A stretch of DNA of 64,000 nucleotides from Microglena sp. YARC (taxonomy: Eukaryota; Chlorophyta; Chlorophyceae; Chlamydomonadales; Chlamydomonadaceae). Where the stretch lies: contig CM039462.1 in the NCBI GenBank assembly GCA_022414725.1, positions 6,504,021 through 6,568,020 of the forward strand, in the 5' to 3' direction. Each line of letters begins with the position of its first letter. Within the stretch, counting starts at the first letter, position 1. The notes beneath the pieces are model-generated. The model was given only the letters and a program-made list of their open reading frames with translations, searched no databases and was not told the DNA's origin. Shown piece by piece: positions 24,345-35,249 of the stretch. The translations under genes and the position numbers were made by a program.

Positions 24345-24719
24345 TTGGAGTCTTTAAAGGTTAATTCAAAACGGTACGCCGTACAGTCGTTCTGTATTCG
24401 CATCGAACGTTTGACACCATCATTGCATATTATTCTTGTTCATAGATCGATCGGTTTTGTGATATAGATTCTAACACAATTCAGATGCTGACTCCTACCA
24501 CCGTCATGTGGCGGAAGCGGGGGTGTGGCACTGTCAGCCTTGACAGCTGCTTTTCGGTTGGAGTCTTTAAAGGTTAATTCAAAACGGTACGCCGTACAGT
24601 CGTTCTGTATTCGCATCGAACGTTTGACACCATCATTGCATATTATTCTTATTCATAGATCGATCGGTTTTGTGATATAGATTCTAACACAATTAAGCTG
24701 CTGACTCCTACCACCGTCA
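24345..24719. repeat. 162-bp direct duplication
   Basis: 24345-24506 and 24558-24719 match closely (only a few differences), from TTGGAGTCTTTAAAGG to CCTACCACCGTCA, with a 51-bp spacer. No coding content. Confidence 0.9.
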
Positions 24720-24983
24720 ATTGATTAAAGGGGGTAGTGGTGTTGTCCATACGCCACGGCGGATTTCGCAGACCCCACGTTCGTCCATTCATTCTCACAC
24801 ACGCCACCCAGGCGGCTTGCGCCATTTGACAGACAACAGACCGCACACACATGACACGGTGGCTTGCGTTGACTCACATCTGTCTCCACACGACACACCG
24901 CACTGAGGCTTGCTGGCGGCGGAAGCTGTCGAAAAACGAGTGTAAACAAATTGGATCCCTGCAACTTACATTACAGATTACAG

Positions 24984-25465
24984 ATGTCACACTCAAGGTA
25001 CATTTCCATTGATGTTGAAGCATGTGCCACCGGGAGAGGTCACAACGATCGCTCTCCATGCCAAGTAGCGGTTGTTGACGATGACGGGATGTCAAATGGA
25101 TGCAGCTGGAAGAAGGGATTCACTTTGCATCCATTGTCGATTTGTCTGACATGCTCAAGGCATGGAACGATCGTTACAAGAATTACAACTTTTTTTCACT
25201 ACGAAAGATGGCGTATGGTCTTCTTGGTACGACGATTCAAGATGCGGCACATTCTCCTGTGATTGACGCCCAGATTTCACTCGAAATATACAGGAAGCAT
25301 GCATCAGATCCTGTTAGGATGAAATCTGCAATCAAGAAGCTGAGTAGGATGACCTTTAAAAGGGAGTTCCCTGAAGATATGGGGAAGACGGTGATTGTTG
25401 GCGATATCTGCTCGTACAAATTCAACCCCAAGAAATGTTTTTGCGGACAGCCAACTTTTGCATAG
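24984..25465 (+). pseudogene. DEDDh 3'-5' exonuclease, internally deleted
   Basis: From ATG 24984 one frame gives YISIDVEACATGRG, the DxE of motif Exo I, and PCQVAVVDDDG. A second frame (from 25100) gives SIVDLSDMLKAWN, SLRKMAYGLLGTTIQDAAHSPVIDA and SLEIYRKH, matching the iDT strand and Exo III (H....D) of ISG20/REXO-like DnaQ-fold nucleases. The Exo II segment expected between them (NHxxxD type) is absent, and the frames differ, so an internal deletion removed it. The enzyme family trims RNA or DNA 3' ends; this copy cannot be active as written. It lies among hairpin repeats with no partner gene. Confidence 0.65.
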
Positions 25466-25534
25466 ATTCTCAGTATTGGGATGATCACTTAACCGCATTC
25501 ACTGTGGCCCGGTCCTCTAAAGAAACAGTATGGT

Positions 25535-25622
25535 CTCAAGCAGGCTTCTGCTTGACAACACTAAGGGAATTCTGAAGGGGGGTCGCGGGCACCGCGTAGC
25601 GGAGCAGTGGAATTCAGATGCT
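25535..25622. repeat. Dispersed hairpin repeat, copy C
   Basis: CAAGCAGGCTTCTGCTTG palindrome, then the stem GCACCGC-gta-GCGGAGC with one mismatch, then GGAATTCAGATGCTG. A second CAAGCAGAATTCTGCTTG palindrome follows at about 25627. Confidence 0.78.
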
Positions 25623-25749
25623 GGTATCAAGCAGAATTCTGCTTGGACACCCGCACACACATGACACGGTGGCTTGCGCAGACTCACATCTGTCTCCACA
25701 CGACACACCGCACTGAGGCTTGCGGAGGCGGCTGTCGAAAAACGAGTGT

Positions 25750-25870
25750 GTGAGACATTCTCAGGAAGAATTCTGCAGTTCTTATTTTTTGTAATAATTA
25801 TTGTTCCCAAGATGGAGAGTCTTTTCAGAGGTGTTCATGTGAACACGTTTAAAATAGGGATTGATTGATG
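25750..25870. repeat. ~120-bp duplicated segment (partner 41896-42020)
   Basis: GTGAGACATTCTC...GAATTCTGCAGTTCTTATTTT...GGATTGATTGATG. Both copies keep a frame that ends MESL(F/L)RGVHVNTFKIGID, so they may be the 3' end of a lost gene or the end of a mobile element. Confidence 0.8.
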
Positions 25871-26124
25871 CGTAATTTACCGGAAAAACTTAACCGTGAG
25901 ACACCCAAGGCTGTGTTAGGCCGACGCCGCATTTTGGTTACATTTCAGGTAAAACAGTGTCAGTCTCCGGAAAACGTTGAGATTGCAAAAAATTAATTCA
26001 AAAAGACCTCACATATGTAGGCAAGGAGTGGGACAGGGAGAAGGGAGAATAGTGGGCGGATTCAACTGGTTACAATAGACAATCTCAAATACATAGATCT
26101 CTCCATCTCCCCCCACCTCATCAA

Positions 26125-26487
26125 CTAACGTCCAGACCCACCCGCCCCCATGCTAAGTGGGCATACACCACAGTCACATGATTCGAATGTAGTCGAGTGA
26201 TCGACTGTCACAACTGCATTCGCAGGGCAATCCCTGCAATTCACAAGCATAGGGATAGGCATACCAAACATCTTCATGATTAGGACACTAAAATCAGGAG
26301 ATGAAGAGTGCTTCAAATCTCGCAGTCGAACACCTTCCCTGTCGACAACATCCTCGCCACCATCCTCCTCGTCGATGATGCAAAAGATGCCATTCTTGAT
26401 GTACGGAACACTTCCTGCATACTCGGAATGCATACACATGGAAGTTCGGAGCTGAATCTTGATAGCCCCCTTCTTCATCATAGCCAT
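26125..26487 (-). CDS. Hypothetical 120-residue protein
   Basis: Open from an ATG cluster at 26487 (MAMMKKGAIKIQL). The middle is acidic (IDEEDGGEDVVD), and a Cys-rich end (CRDCPANA, CDCGVCPL) could bind metal. No family is recognised. The 5' side runs straight into tandem repeats at 26.5-26.8 kb that contain the same AATGCTTTCGCAG words, so the start may be repeat-derived. Low certainty that it is expressed. Confidence 0.3.
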   Translation of the reverse strand: MAMMKKGAIKIQLRTSMCMHSEYAGSVPYIKNGIFCIIDEEDGGEDVVDREGVRLRDLKHSSSPDFSVLIMKMFGMPIPMLVNCRDCPANAVVTVDHSTTFESCDCGVCPLSMGAGGSGR

Positions 26488-26562
26488 CTTCAGTGCCTGC
26501 GAACATGGGTGGATGGTTGGTCAGCTCATGCTTTCGCAGCCAGCACAATCTTCGCAATCAAT

Positions 26563-26838
26563 TACTGGATAATGCTTTCGAAGGTGGAGCCATAGAGCTA
26601 GCAAGCCAGCGCAATCCGAACGCGAACTTCGCAAATACTAGCAGCCATGAAAGTAACCATGACTGGATAATGCTTTCGCAGGTGGAGACATAGAGCTAGC
26701 AAGACAGCGCAATCCAAACTCGAACTTCGCAAATACTAGCAGCCATGAAAGTAACCATGACTGGATAATGCTTTCGCAGGTGGAGACATAGAGCTAGCAA
26801 GCCTCGCAAATAATAGCAGCAATGAAAGTAACCATGAC
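26563..26838. repeat. ~100-bp tandem repeat, about 2.7 copies
   Basis: Units begin GACTGGATAATGCTTTCG and contain GAGCTAGCAAG and CATGAAAGTAACC. A shorter two-copy repeat (GAACTCACCCTCGGAAT) follows at about 26866-26960. No gene from here to the satellite at 27534; 27180-27530 is GT/GC-rich low-complexity sequence. Confidence 0.85.
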
Positions 26839-27077
26839 TAGATCTCGATGACTGCTACTATTGAACTCACCCTCGGAATCAGCTTTCGGAGTTCGCTGGA
26901 TGCTCCCTAACACACTGAGTTCACCCTCGGAATTAGCTTTCGGAGTTCGCTGGATACACACTGAGTTCGTGAGAGAAGAATCGGAGAACTTCGGTACTTG
27001 GTTAAGATTGACATGGCTGGGGTGTGTGTGGCGTGGACAGGGTTCGTATTTTTCGAGGCGCATGGGGACACGTGTCG

Positions 27078-27175
27078 TCTCAAGCAGATTTCTGCTTGAC
27101 AACTATGTCGGGAGTATGAAAGAGGAATCGCGGGACACACGGAGGGGGGCAGGGGAATTCAGTTGAGGACTCATG
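27078..27175. repeat. Dispersed hairpin repeat, copy D (degenerate)
   Basis: The CAAGCAGATTTCTGCTTG palindrome is intact, but the second stem (GACACAC/GGGGGGC) has lost three pairs. Confidence 0.7.
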
Positions 27176-27533
27176 GGAAGATTAGAGGCGCGCAAAAACA
27201 TTACGCATTGGATTACGAATTGATAGAGAGTTGGTTGGGACGCGCGTATCATGAGGATTTAGTCGACGACAAGGGTTTCGTGTGCGACTCAAACAAACGA
27301 GTGTGAGTGTACAGATTACGTGTGTCATGAATGTACGGACGGGGGGATGCGACAGACGCCATGGTATGTGTGTGAGCGAATAACATTATGGACGGGGGGG
27401 ATGCGAAAGCCGTCGTGTGTCATGTAAGGATGCGGGGGGGGGCGGTCTATTTTGTGAGTGTGTGTGGGTGTTCCATCATCATGCACATGAGTGTGTGTGG
27501 GTCGGGTCTGTCTGTCTGAGAGGAGAGAAAAAA

Positions 27534-30500
27534 TACATTGATTGACGGAGCTGACTGAGGTACAATCAATGTGTAGAGTTGACAGGTGATGGGTACTTGG
27601 AACCCTCCCTATATAATGTAATTATACAGACATACATCTACTTCATTTTACATACAATATATATATAACTATACATAACTTGTAATCTAATCACTACCTA
27701 TATGGTTTACGGTAATATCAGCTGCTGAACCTTATAACAATTAAAGGGGCTCTCATTACGAGTTGAGTGGCGACCAAACGAACCCACAACGGACTTTCAT
27801 TGGAAGACAGAAGGCGTATGTCGTAGAAAACATTACATTGATTGCCGGAGCTGACTGAGGTACAATCAATGTGTAGAGTTGACAGGTGATGGGTACTTGG
27901 AACCCTCCCTATATAATGTAATTATACAGACATACATCTACTTCATTTTACATACAATATATATATAACTATACATAACTTGTAATCTAATCACTACCTA
28001 TATGGTTTACGGTAATATCAGCTGCTGAACCTTATAACAATTAAAGGGGCTCTCATTACGAGTTGAGTGGCGACCAAACGAACCCACAACGGACTTTCAT
28101 TGGAAGACAGAAGGCGTATGTCGTAGAAAACATTACATTGATTGCCGGAGCTGACTGAGTTACAATCAATGTGTAGAGTTGACAGGTGATGGGTACTTGG
28201 AACCCTCCCTATATAATGTAATTATACAGACATACATCTACTTCATTTTACATACAATATATATATAACTATACATAACTTGTAATCTAATCACTACCTA
28301 TATGGTTTACGGTAATATCAGCTGCTGAACCTTATAACAATTAATGGGGCTCTCATTACGAGTTTAGTGGCAACCAAACGAACCCACAACGGACTTTCGT
28401 TGGCAGGCAGAAGGCGTAGGTCGTAGAAAACATTACATTGATTGCCGGAGCTGACTGAGTTACAATCAATGTGTAGAGTTGACAGGTGATGGGTACTTGG
28501 AACCCTCCCTATATAATGTAATTATACAGACATACATCTACTTCATTTTACATACAATATATATATAACTATACATAACTTGTAATCTAATCACTACCTA
28601 TATGGTTTACGGTAATATCAGCTGCTGAACCTTATAACAATTAATGGGGCTCTCATTACGAGTTGAGTGGCGACCAAACGAACCCACAACGGACTTTCGT
28701 TGGCAGACAGAAGGCGTAGGTCGTAGAAAACATTACATTGATTGCCGGAGCTGACTGAGGTACAATCAATGTGTAGAGTTGACAGGTGATGGGTACTTGG
28801 AACCCTCCCTATATAATGTAATTATACAGACATACATCTACTTCATTTTACATACAATATATATATAACTATACATAACTTGTAATCTAATCACTACCTA
28901 TATGGTTTACGGTAATATCAGCTGCTGAACCTTATAACAATTAAAGGGGCTCTCATTACGAGTTGAGTGGCGACCAAACGAACCCACAACGGACTTTCAT
29001 TGGAAGACAGAAGGCGTATGTCGTAGAAAACATTACATTGATTGCCGGAGCTGACTGAGGTACAATCAATGTGTAGAGTTGACAGGTGATGGGTACTTGG
29101 AACCCTCCCTATATAATGTAATTATACAGACATACATCTACTTCATTTTACATACAATATATATATAACTATACATAACTTGTAATCTAATCACTACCTA
29201 TATGGTTTACGGTAATATCAGCTGCTGAACCTTATAAACAATTAAAGGGGCTCTCATTACGAGTGAGTGGCGACCAAACGAACCCACAACGGACTTTCAT
29301 TGGAAGACAGAAGGCGTATGTCGTAGAAAACATTACATTGATTGCCGGGCTGACTGAGGTACAATCAATGTGTAGAGTTGACAGGTGATGGGTACTTGGA
29401 ACCCTCCCTATATAATGTAATTATACAGACATACATCTACTTCATTTTACATACAATATATATATAACTATACATAACTTGTAATCTAATCACTACCTAT
29501 ATGGTTTACGGTAATATCAGCTGCTGAACCTTATAACAATTAATGGGGCTCTCATTACGAGTTGAGTGGCGACCAAACGAACCCACAACGGACTTTCGTT
29601 GGCAGACAGAAGGCGTAGGTCGTAGAAAACATTACATTGATTGCCGGAGCTGACTGAGTTACAATCAATGTGTAGAGTTGACAGGTGATGGGTACTTGGA
29701 ACCCTCCCTATATAATGTAATTATACAGACATACATCTACTTCATTTTACATACAATATATATATAACTATACATAACTTGTAATCTAATCACTACCTAT
29801 ATGGTTTACGGTAATATCAGCTGCTGAACCTTATAACAATTAAAGGGGCTCTCATTACGTGTTGAGTGGCGACCAAACGAACCCACAACGGACTTTCGTT
29901 GGCAGACAGAAGGCGTAGGTCGTAGAAAACATTACATTGATTGCCGGAGCTGACTGAGGTACAATCAATGTGTAGAGTTGACAGGTGATGGTACTTGGAA
30001 CCCTCCCTATATAATGTAATTATACAGACATACATCTACTTCATTTTACATACAATATATATATAACTATACATAACTTGTAATCTAATCACTACCTATA
30101 TGGTTTACGGTAATATCAGCTGCTGAACCTTATAACAATTAAAGGGGCTCTCATTACGAGTTGAGTGGCGACCAAACGAACCCACAACGGACTTTCATTG
30201 GAAGACAGAAGGCGTATGTCGTAGAAAACATTACATTGATTGCCGGAGCTGACTGAGGTACAATCAATGTGTAGAGTTGACAGGTGATGGGTACTTGGAA
30301 CCCTCCCTATATAATGTAATTATACAGACATACATCTACTTCATTTTACATACAATATATATATAACTATACATAACTTGTAATCTAATCACTACCTATA
30401 TGGTTTACGGTAATATCAGCTGCTGAACCTTATAACAATTAAAGGGGCTCTCATTACGAGTTGAGTGGCGACCAAACGAACCCACAACGGACTTTCATTG

Positions 30501-31708
30501 GAAGACAGAAGGCGTATGTCGTAGAAAACATTACATTGATTGCCGGAGCTGACTGAGTTACAATCAATGTGTAGAGTTGACAGGTGATGGGTACTTGGAA
30601 CCTCCCTATATAATGTAATTATACAGACATACATCTACTTCATTTTACATACAATATATATATAACTATACATAACTTGTAATCTAATCACTACCTATAT
30701 GGTTTACGGTAATATCAGCTGCTGAACCTTATAACAATTAATGGGGCTCTCATTACGAGTTGAGTGGCGACCAAACGAACCCACAACGGACTTTCGTTGG
30801 CAGGCAGAAGGCGTAGGTCGTAGAAAACATTACATTGATTGCCGGAGCTGACTGAGTTACAATCAATGTGTAGAGTTGACAGGTGATGGGTACTTGGAAC
30901 CCTCCCTATATAATGTAATTATACAGACATACATCTACTTCATTTTACATACAATATATATATAACTATACATAACTTGTAATCTAATCACTACCTATAT
31001 GGTTTACGGTAATATCAGCTGCTGAACCTTATAACAATTAATGGGGCTCTCATTACGAGTTGAGTGGCGACCAAACGAACCCACAACGGACTTTCGTTGG
31101 CAGACAGAAGGCGTAGGTCGTAGAAAACATTACATTGATTGCCGGAGCTGACTGAGGTACAATCAATGTGTAGAGTTGACAGGTGATGGGTACTTGGAAC
31201 CCTCCCTATATAATGTAATTATACAGACATACATCTACTTCATTTTACATACAATATATATATAACTATACATAACTTGTAATCTAATCACTACCTATAT
31301 GGTTTACGGTAATATCAGCTGCTGAACCTTATAACAATTAAGGGGGCTCTCATTACGAGTTGAGTGGCGACCAAACGAACCCACAACGGACTTTCGTTGG
31401 CAGACAGAAGGCGTAGAAAACATTACATTGATTTCCGGAGCTGACTGAGGTACAATCAATGTGTAGAGTTGACAGGTGATGGGTACTTGGAACCCTCCCT
31501 ATATAATGTAATTATACAGACATACATCTACTTCATTTTACATACAATATATATATAACTATACATAACTTGTAATCTAATCACTACCTATATGGTTTAC
31601 GGTAATATCAGCTGCTGAACCGTATACCAATTAAGGGGGCTCTCATTACGAGTTGAGTGGCGACCAAACGAACCCACAACGGACTTTCGTTGGCAGGCAG
31701 AAGGCGTG
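27534..31708. repeat. 300-bp satellite, about 14 tandem copies
   Basis: Units start near ACATTGATTGCCGGAGC, at 27534, 27834, 28134 and so on, with a shorter last unit. Each has a 9-bp inverted repeat ACATTGATT...AATCAATGT around a 20-bp spacer, then CTATATAATGTAATTATAC and an ATATATATATAA tract. Two subtypes differ near the unit end (CATTGGAAGACAG...GTATG versus CGTTGGCAGACAG...GTAGG) and follow the order AABBAABBAABBBB, so a 1.2-kb four-unit block was amplified. A 72-codon open frame occurs in units 8-9 and 10-11 but is not conserved. It ends 83 bp from the 3' end of the helicase gene. Confidence 0.95.
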
Positions 31709-31790
31709 TGCTTGACGAGAGGACTGGTGTATGAGGCACATGGCATTGCACAAGCAAGTCATCGAGGGCACTGACAAACAGAAGCATCCA

Positions 31791-33227
31791 TCAATCAAAC
31801 CACATCTTCTCACGCATGGCATCGAGGACGTCCTTAATACAGAAATAGTAAACAGCCCCAGTGTTGGTGCGATTCTTGGAGATGCCCCTCAAGCCCAGGT
31901 TCTTTGTATCATCACGCACGAGCTTGGACATCTTGAGACCAAACTTGATCAAGTTGGTTTCATGCTTATCAGAAGCACGGATCGTGGATAGCCAGTCATT
32001 GAACTGGTCGAACAAGGTCTCCGCCTTGATGCTCACAGAGGGAGAATAATCGATGATACTGTCGACCACGTTGTTATGCTCGACGCTCAGACCCTGGATC
32101 ATGTGCAAGATGAATTGGTGCTCGTACGGAAGATTCATGGAGACCATTTGCGACATGTAGGTGGTTGCAGGCCTAGACCGTATCCATTCGACGCCCTTGA
32201 TGTCCCTTGCCATCAAGAACTTGTAAAACGCGACTCTGGACTCTGCATCGTCGATCAGCCCCGAAAGGTGGTTGAAGTACTCAGTGTTACCCTTCAGCAC
32301 AGACGATGTCTCGATAATGACATACCTTCGGTTATCAGGATTCACTCGGAGGCAGTTGTCGTTGTTGGTGGTGAAGATGAAGCGAGAAAAACACTGCATG
32401 GTGTATGCATTGACTCCTTTGGACTCGCATTCAAACTGATCACATGTGATCATGTCCTTGATGACATCGTTGGCTGCAAAGTTATCATGTCCATTGGACT
32501 CATTGACGACGATGAGGAAACGCCCCTCACGTTGGCGATTGAAGCGACCATAGAGCGTGTTTGCCGGTGTTGCAGTTTGCAGGAACTTGTCGGCGCCCAC
32601 CATCGCCCTCAAAAGGTCGGTGGCACGATTCTTGCCGACGCCCTCCTCGCCCTTGAGTAAGATTGCCACCCCGGTCTTCTGAGCAGGTTGTTGGAAGATT
32701 TGCGCGATCCAGTTCAGGATGTAATCCGTGCACTCCTGGTTATTGCCACACAACGTGTGAAGGAAATCGATGAAGACCTCGACCGAGGGATGGTCGGCCA
32801 TGACTGAATCATCATGTGACGACACATCGCGTTCGACTTCGAAACCGTTCCAAATATTGTAGACATTGCCTCCAACCTCGATAGGGGGCGGCATAAGCTT
32901 CATGTCATCATACTTGCGGATAGATGTGTCTTTGATCCACCTCGGAATGAATGGTTGTGTTCGGCTTACCGAAACGCTCCCAGAGTCGCGCAACGTAATG
33001 TCGACATATCCCAAGTGACGAAACGCCTCTTGCAGAGTCTTCTCAGATGTGACATGGCGGATACCTTGCCCATCGATGCGCACGTACACGACCTGGTTGA
33101 TGATCTTGAACGCCGACTTTTCCCAATTGCATTTGACTTCATCATAGCTGAGAAGCTCAGATCCGTTCATCCAATCCTCATATTCTGCATTATTGGAGGT
33201 ATCTTCAAGGGGAGGGGGGTCGTCCAA
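31791..33227 (-). CDS. SF3 helicase (D5/P4-like) domain of a TVpol-helicase protein
   Basis: A 478-codon frame. The Walker A is GEEGVGKN (about residues 198-205), Walker B-like RFLIVVNE (about 235-242), and motif C RFIFTTNNDN (about 286-295) precedes NPDNRRYVIIE. This is the superfamily-3 ATPase layout; before it lies a domain with WYxF-less D5N-like features (IRHVTSEKTLQEAFRHLGY). In virophages, transpovirons and Polinton-like viruses the same helicase is fused to a TVpol domain, and here that domain lies immediately upstream in another frame. The first Met (33227) follows an in-frame open stretch, so it is probably not a real start: one protein interrupted by a single shift is more likely. 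Such proteins unwind DNA at replication forks. Confidence 0.88.
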   Translation of the reverse strand: MDDPPPLEDTSNNAEYEDWMNGSELLSYDEVKCNWEKSAFKIINQVVYVRIDGQGIRHVTSEKTLQEAFRHLGYVDITLRDSGSVSVSRTQPFIPRWIKDTSIRKYDDMKLMPPPIEVGGNVYNIWNGFEVERDVSSHDDSVMADHPSVEVFIDFLHTLCGNNQECTDYILNWIAQIFQQPAQKTGVAILLKGEEGVGKNRATDLLRAMVGADKFLQTATPANTLYGRFNRQREGRFLIVVNESNGHDNFAANDVIKDMITCDQFECESKGVNAYTMQCFSRFIFTTNNDNCLRVNPDNRRYVIIETSSVLKGNTEYFNHLSGLIDDAESRVAFYKFLMARDIKGVEWIRSRPATTYMSQMVSMNLPYEHQFILHMIQGLSVEHNNVVDSIIDYSPSVSIKAETLFDQFNDWLSTIRASDKHETNLIKFGLKMSKLVRDDTKNLGLRGISKNRTNTGAVYYFCIKDVLDAMREKMWFD

Positions 33228-34276
33228 TGCGGAGAGGGTGACAACGGCTTGACTGCGAGTTTGATGGTATAGCCGGTGCGTCGACTCACTCCAGTTTCCA
33301 AGAGAAGAAGCAAGTCATCATCAGGAATGGGCATGCAACCACACTTGTCCACTAAGATGCCGTCGTAGATGATGCCGCCAACACTGTAATGATGACCATG
33401 CACTTCGTGCACGAGTGCTGAAACACATTCGTGTTCGATGCTCTGCAAGAAAAGGGCGATAAAAGTGGCCAAAGGGTCGCCGGAATTTGAGAGCTCAGAA
33501 CCAAACGAGACAGGAGTACACGCGGACCGCCTTTTAACCATCTGGCCGATCATCTCAACTTCTGAAATGGGCAAATCCATCAAATTGGTTGCCACCTCGC
33601 GGAGCTCTTTCTTGAGGGCGTGGATCCAGACAGGCACAAGATTACGATCAACTTCTAGACCACAGTCAGTCGTCCACGCATCCACGCTGCCCAAAAAAAT
33701 GAGGCGGATGAAGAGATTCTTAGCGTCTTCGCGAGTGACACCACATGCATCCATGACCTCGGTGAGAGAAGATTCACGATCGGTGACATAGCGATCCAAG
33801 AGTGGTGATTTTATCTTGTATTGCTGGCACTTTTGGGACAAGAAACTAGGTTGGCAATTGACCATGTCCACATCCCAGTACAAATCGCCAGCGAGCACAG
33901 CACGGGCCTCCCGCCCCATCCTCACATACGGAACAGCGGACACGCCGGTCGCATCAACACGACTTTTCATGCGACCATATCCATCCTGGGACTCGTGCAT
34001 ATAATAACGAACCGGAACGTAGCCTCCCAAGGAACGGGCGACCATGCACGTGCTCGCGATTTGTTTCCACTTATCACGGTCATTGATCTTGAGATCCACC
34101 ATGCCATGGGAGTCCAAGAGGGAGTCAACTTTGGAGAGGTCAACCTTTTCGTGCAAGTAAAAGACCTCATGCTCGGAAGAAGATGGACGCTTGTTCACAG
34201 GAGGACTACGACTCAAACGGAGACCAGAAGGAATACTACTGATAGTAGAAAGACTGGTGGTGGAGCCGGACCCCAT
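33167..34276 (-). CDS. TVpol-like DNA polymerase domain (N-terminal half)
   Basis: A 369-codon frame from ATG 34276. Visible blocks: YWDVDMVNCQPSFL (motif A-like, with the two Asp), REDAKNLFIRLIFLG (motif B-like, Lys and aromatic/Gly end) and GGIIYDGILV (motif C-like, one Asp), in the order and spacing of the family-A-derived transpoviron/virophage polymerase. A Ser-rich tail of about 35 residues precedes the domain. The frame overlaps the helicase frame by 61 bp and leaves it at a six-C run in the coding strand (33214-33219). A complete protein would be about 850 residues. Upstream lies a TATA-like promoter shared with the P-loop gene at 51.7 kb. Intact apart from the shift, hence possibly recent or still functional. 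Confidence 0.75.
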   Translation of the reverse strand: MGSGSTTSLSTISSIPSGLRLSRSPPVNKRPSSSEHEVFYLHEKVDLSKVDSLLDSHGMVDLKINDRDKWKQIASTCMVARSLGGYVPVRYYMHESQDGYGRMKSRVDATGVSAVPYVRMGREARAVLAGDLYWDVDMVNCQPSFLSQKCQQYKIKSPLLDRYVTDRESSLTEVMDACGVTREDAKNLFIRLIFLGSVDAWTTDCGLEVDRNLVPVWIHALKKELREVATNLMDLPISEVEMIGQMVKRRSACTPVSFGSELSNSGDPLATFIALFLQSIEHECVSALVHEVHGHHYSVGGIIYDGILVDKCGCMPIPDDDLLLLLETGVSRRTGYTIKLAVKPLSPSPHWTTPLPLKIPPIMQNMRIG

Positions 34277-34295
34277 TGTGATGGGGTAGTGTTAC

Positions 34296-34352
34296 CTTGT
34301 GACATGTTAGTGACATGTTGTTTTATACTACAGTCGACGGAATACTAAAATG
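34296..34352 (-). promoter_or_regulatory. Promoter module before TVpol (bidirectional type)
   Basis: On the minus strand CGACTGTAGTATAAAA lies about 50 bp upstream of the TVpol ATG and gives a TATA-like box. Read on the plus strand, the same block is CTACAGTCGACGGAA followed by TACTAAAATG, whose ATG opens only a six-codon frame. The same two-sided block stands at 51.75 kb. Confidence 0.6.
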
Positions 34353-34364
34353 AAACATGAAGAT

Positions 34365-34838
34365 TTATAAAGCAGACTCCTGCTTTAACGACAACTCTAT
34401 TGGTTTCTGAAGGCAGAGGATTGGATTGGATTCATTTGATGAATCGCGTACACCATCACTGTAACACTTGGGCTTGCAACAACAAGCCCAAAATACAATA
34501 ATCACCCACAATTTCCTTATATGAGACTTTGCCAAAAAAGGGAACTAACGGATGAGGAAGACCCGGTACAAGTAATCGCAAACGGTGATCACATGTCAAG
34601 CAGAGGTCTGCTAGACAATAGATCTCGTATATCGATAGGGGAATAGCGGGCCCCATGGAGTGGGGTAGGGAAATTGAGCTGCAGAAACCTGTCAATCACA
34701 CGCAAAACTGTGGAAAAATGTCGCATCCACACCGTCCATTCATGACACACGGTGGCGGATCATCGCCACTCATCGTCTTGTGGAAGTGGTGTAAACGCGA
34801 GCATTGGGATACAGCATGTGAGCAGCTCGACAGAGATC
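34365..34838. other. Gene-free stretch with repeats
   Basis: Contains a partial hairpin-family copy (34372-34445, AAAGCAGACTCCTGCTTT), hairpin repeat E and a CGTCCATTCATGACACACGG micro-repeat (about 34732). No gene until the GIY-YIG frame. Confidence 0.5.
34596..34690. repeat. Dispersed hairpin repeat, copy E
   Basis: CAAGCAGAGGTCTGCTAG palindrome, then the stem GCCCCA-tggag-TGGGGT, then GAAATTGAGCTGC. Confidence 0.78.
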
Positions 34839-35249
34839 ATGGCGCACATGACAACCAATATCGTGTACGCGTTGTTTGAGCACAAGTTCATTCAGAAGGA
34901 TGAGATCGTCTTCAAGGTGGGCAGCACGTCGAAGCCCTTTTGTCAGCTACTTTCTCAGGACCCGAAGATGATATTCGCAATCCACGTACTTAATCCGCGT
35001 GCTTGTGTGGAGGCTGAGACTGCCCTGCTCCGGTACCTTAGCGGAGACCCTCGAGTCAAGCCCCGTCGATACGAGTACTACCAACTTGACGCGGGTGATT
35101 CAGATGCCGTCTTTCGGGAGATGGCCGATATCGTATTCCAGTACGTGTGGACAGGTAGCGTCGACAGCCTTGATTGCGGCACCGAGGACGTGCCAACCGA
35201 CCCCCCCATATTTGCCGTTCTTGAGCAAGAGAAGGAGCGAACGTCTTGA
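34839..35249 (+). CDS. GIY-YIG-type endonuclease-like protein
   Basis: A 136-residue protein if ATG 34839 is used; an in-frame ATG at 34752 would add a low-complexity head. NIVYALFEHKFIQKDEIVFKVG fits the first strands of GIY-YIG domains of the T5orf172/MUG113 kind (VY..., then the KVG(S/K)T strand: FKVGSTSKPF). ARACVEAET-like text (RACVEAETALLRYL) supplies the helix with the catalytic Glu. The usual Arg after the KVG strand is not obvious, so activity is uncertain. Such single-domain nucleases are common in giant viruses as selfish or recombination enzymes. It stands alone and faces away from the TVpol gene. Confidence 0.6.
   Translation: MAHMTTNIVYALFEHKFIQKDEIVFKVGSTSKPFCQLLSQDPKMIFAIHVLNPRACVEAETALLRYLSGDPRVKPRRYEYYQLDAGDSDAVFREMADIVFQYVWTGSVDSLDCGTEDVPTDPPIFAVLEQEKERTS

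Larger units (their letters stand above)
23666..24983. other. Gene-free, repeat-rich stretch
   Basis: Contains three tandem copies of an AAGTTGTTTACACTCGG unit (about 24163-24240), hairpin repeat B, a 162-bp direct duplication and GC-rich words such as CACACGCCACCCAGGCGGC. No frame with protein character. Confidence 0.5.

Noticed and set aside
29817..30634. 72-codon minus-strand frames in the 300-bp satellite
   Set aside because: Open only where single-base deletions occur in two units; closed in the rest.
27534..31708. CRISPR array
   Set aside because: Units are 300 bp, nearly identical throughout, without short repeats separated by unique spacers; the context is eukaryotic.
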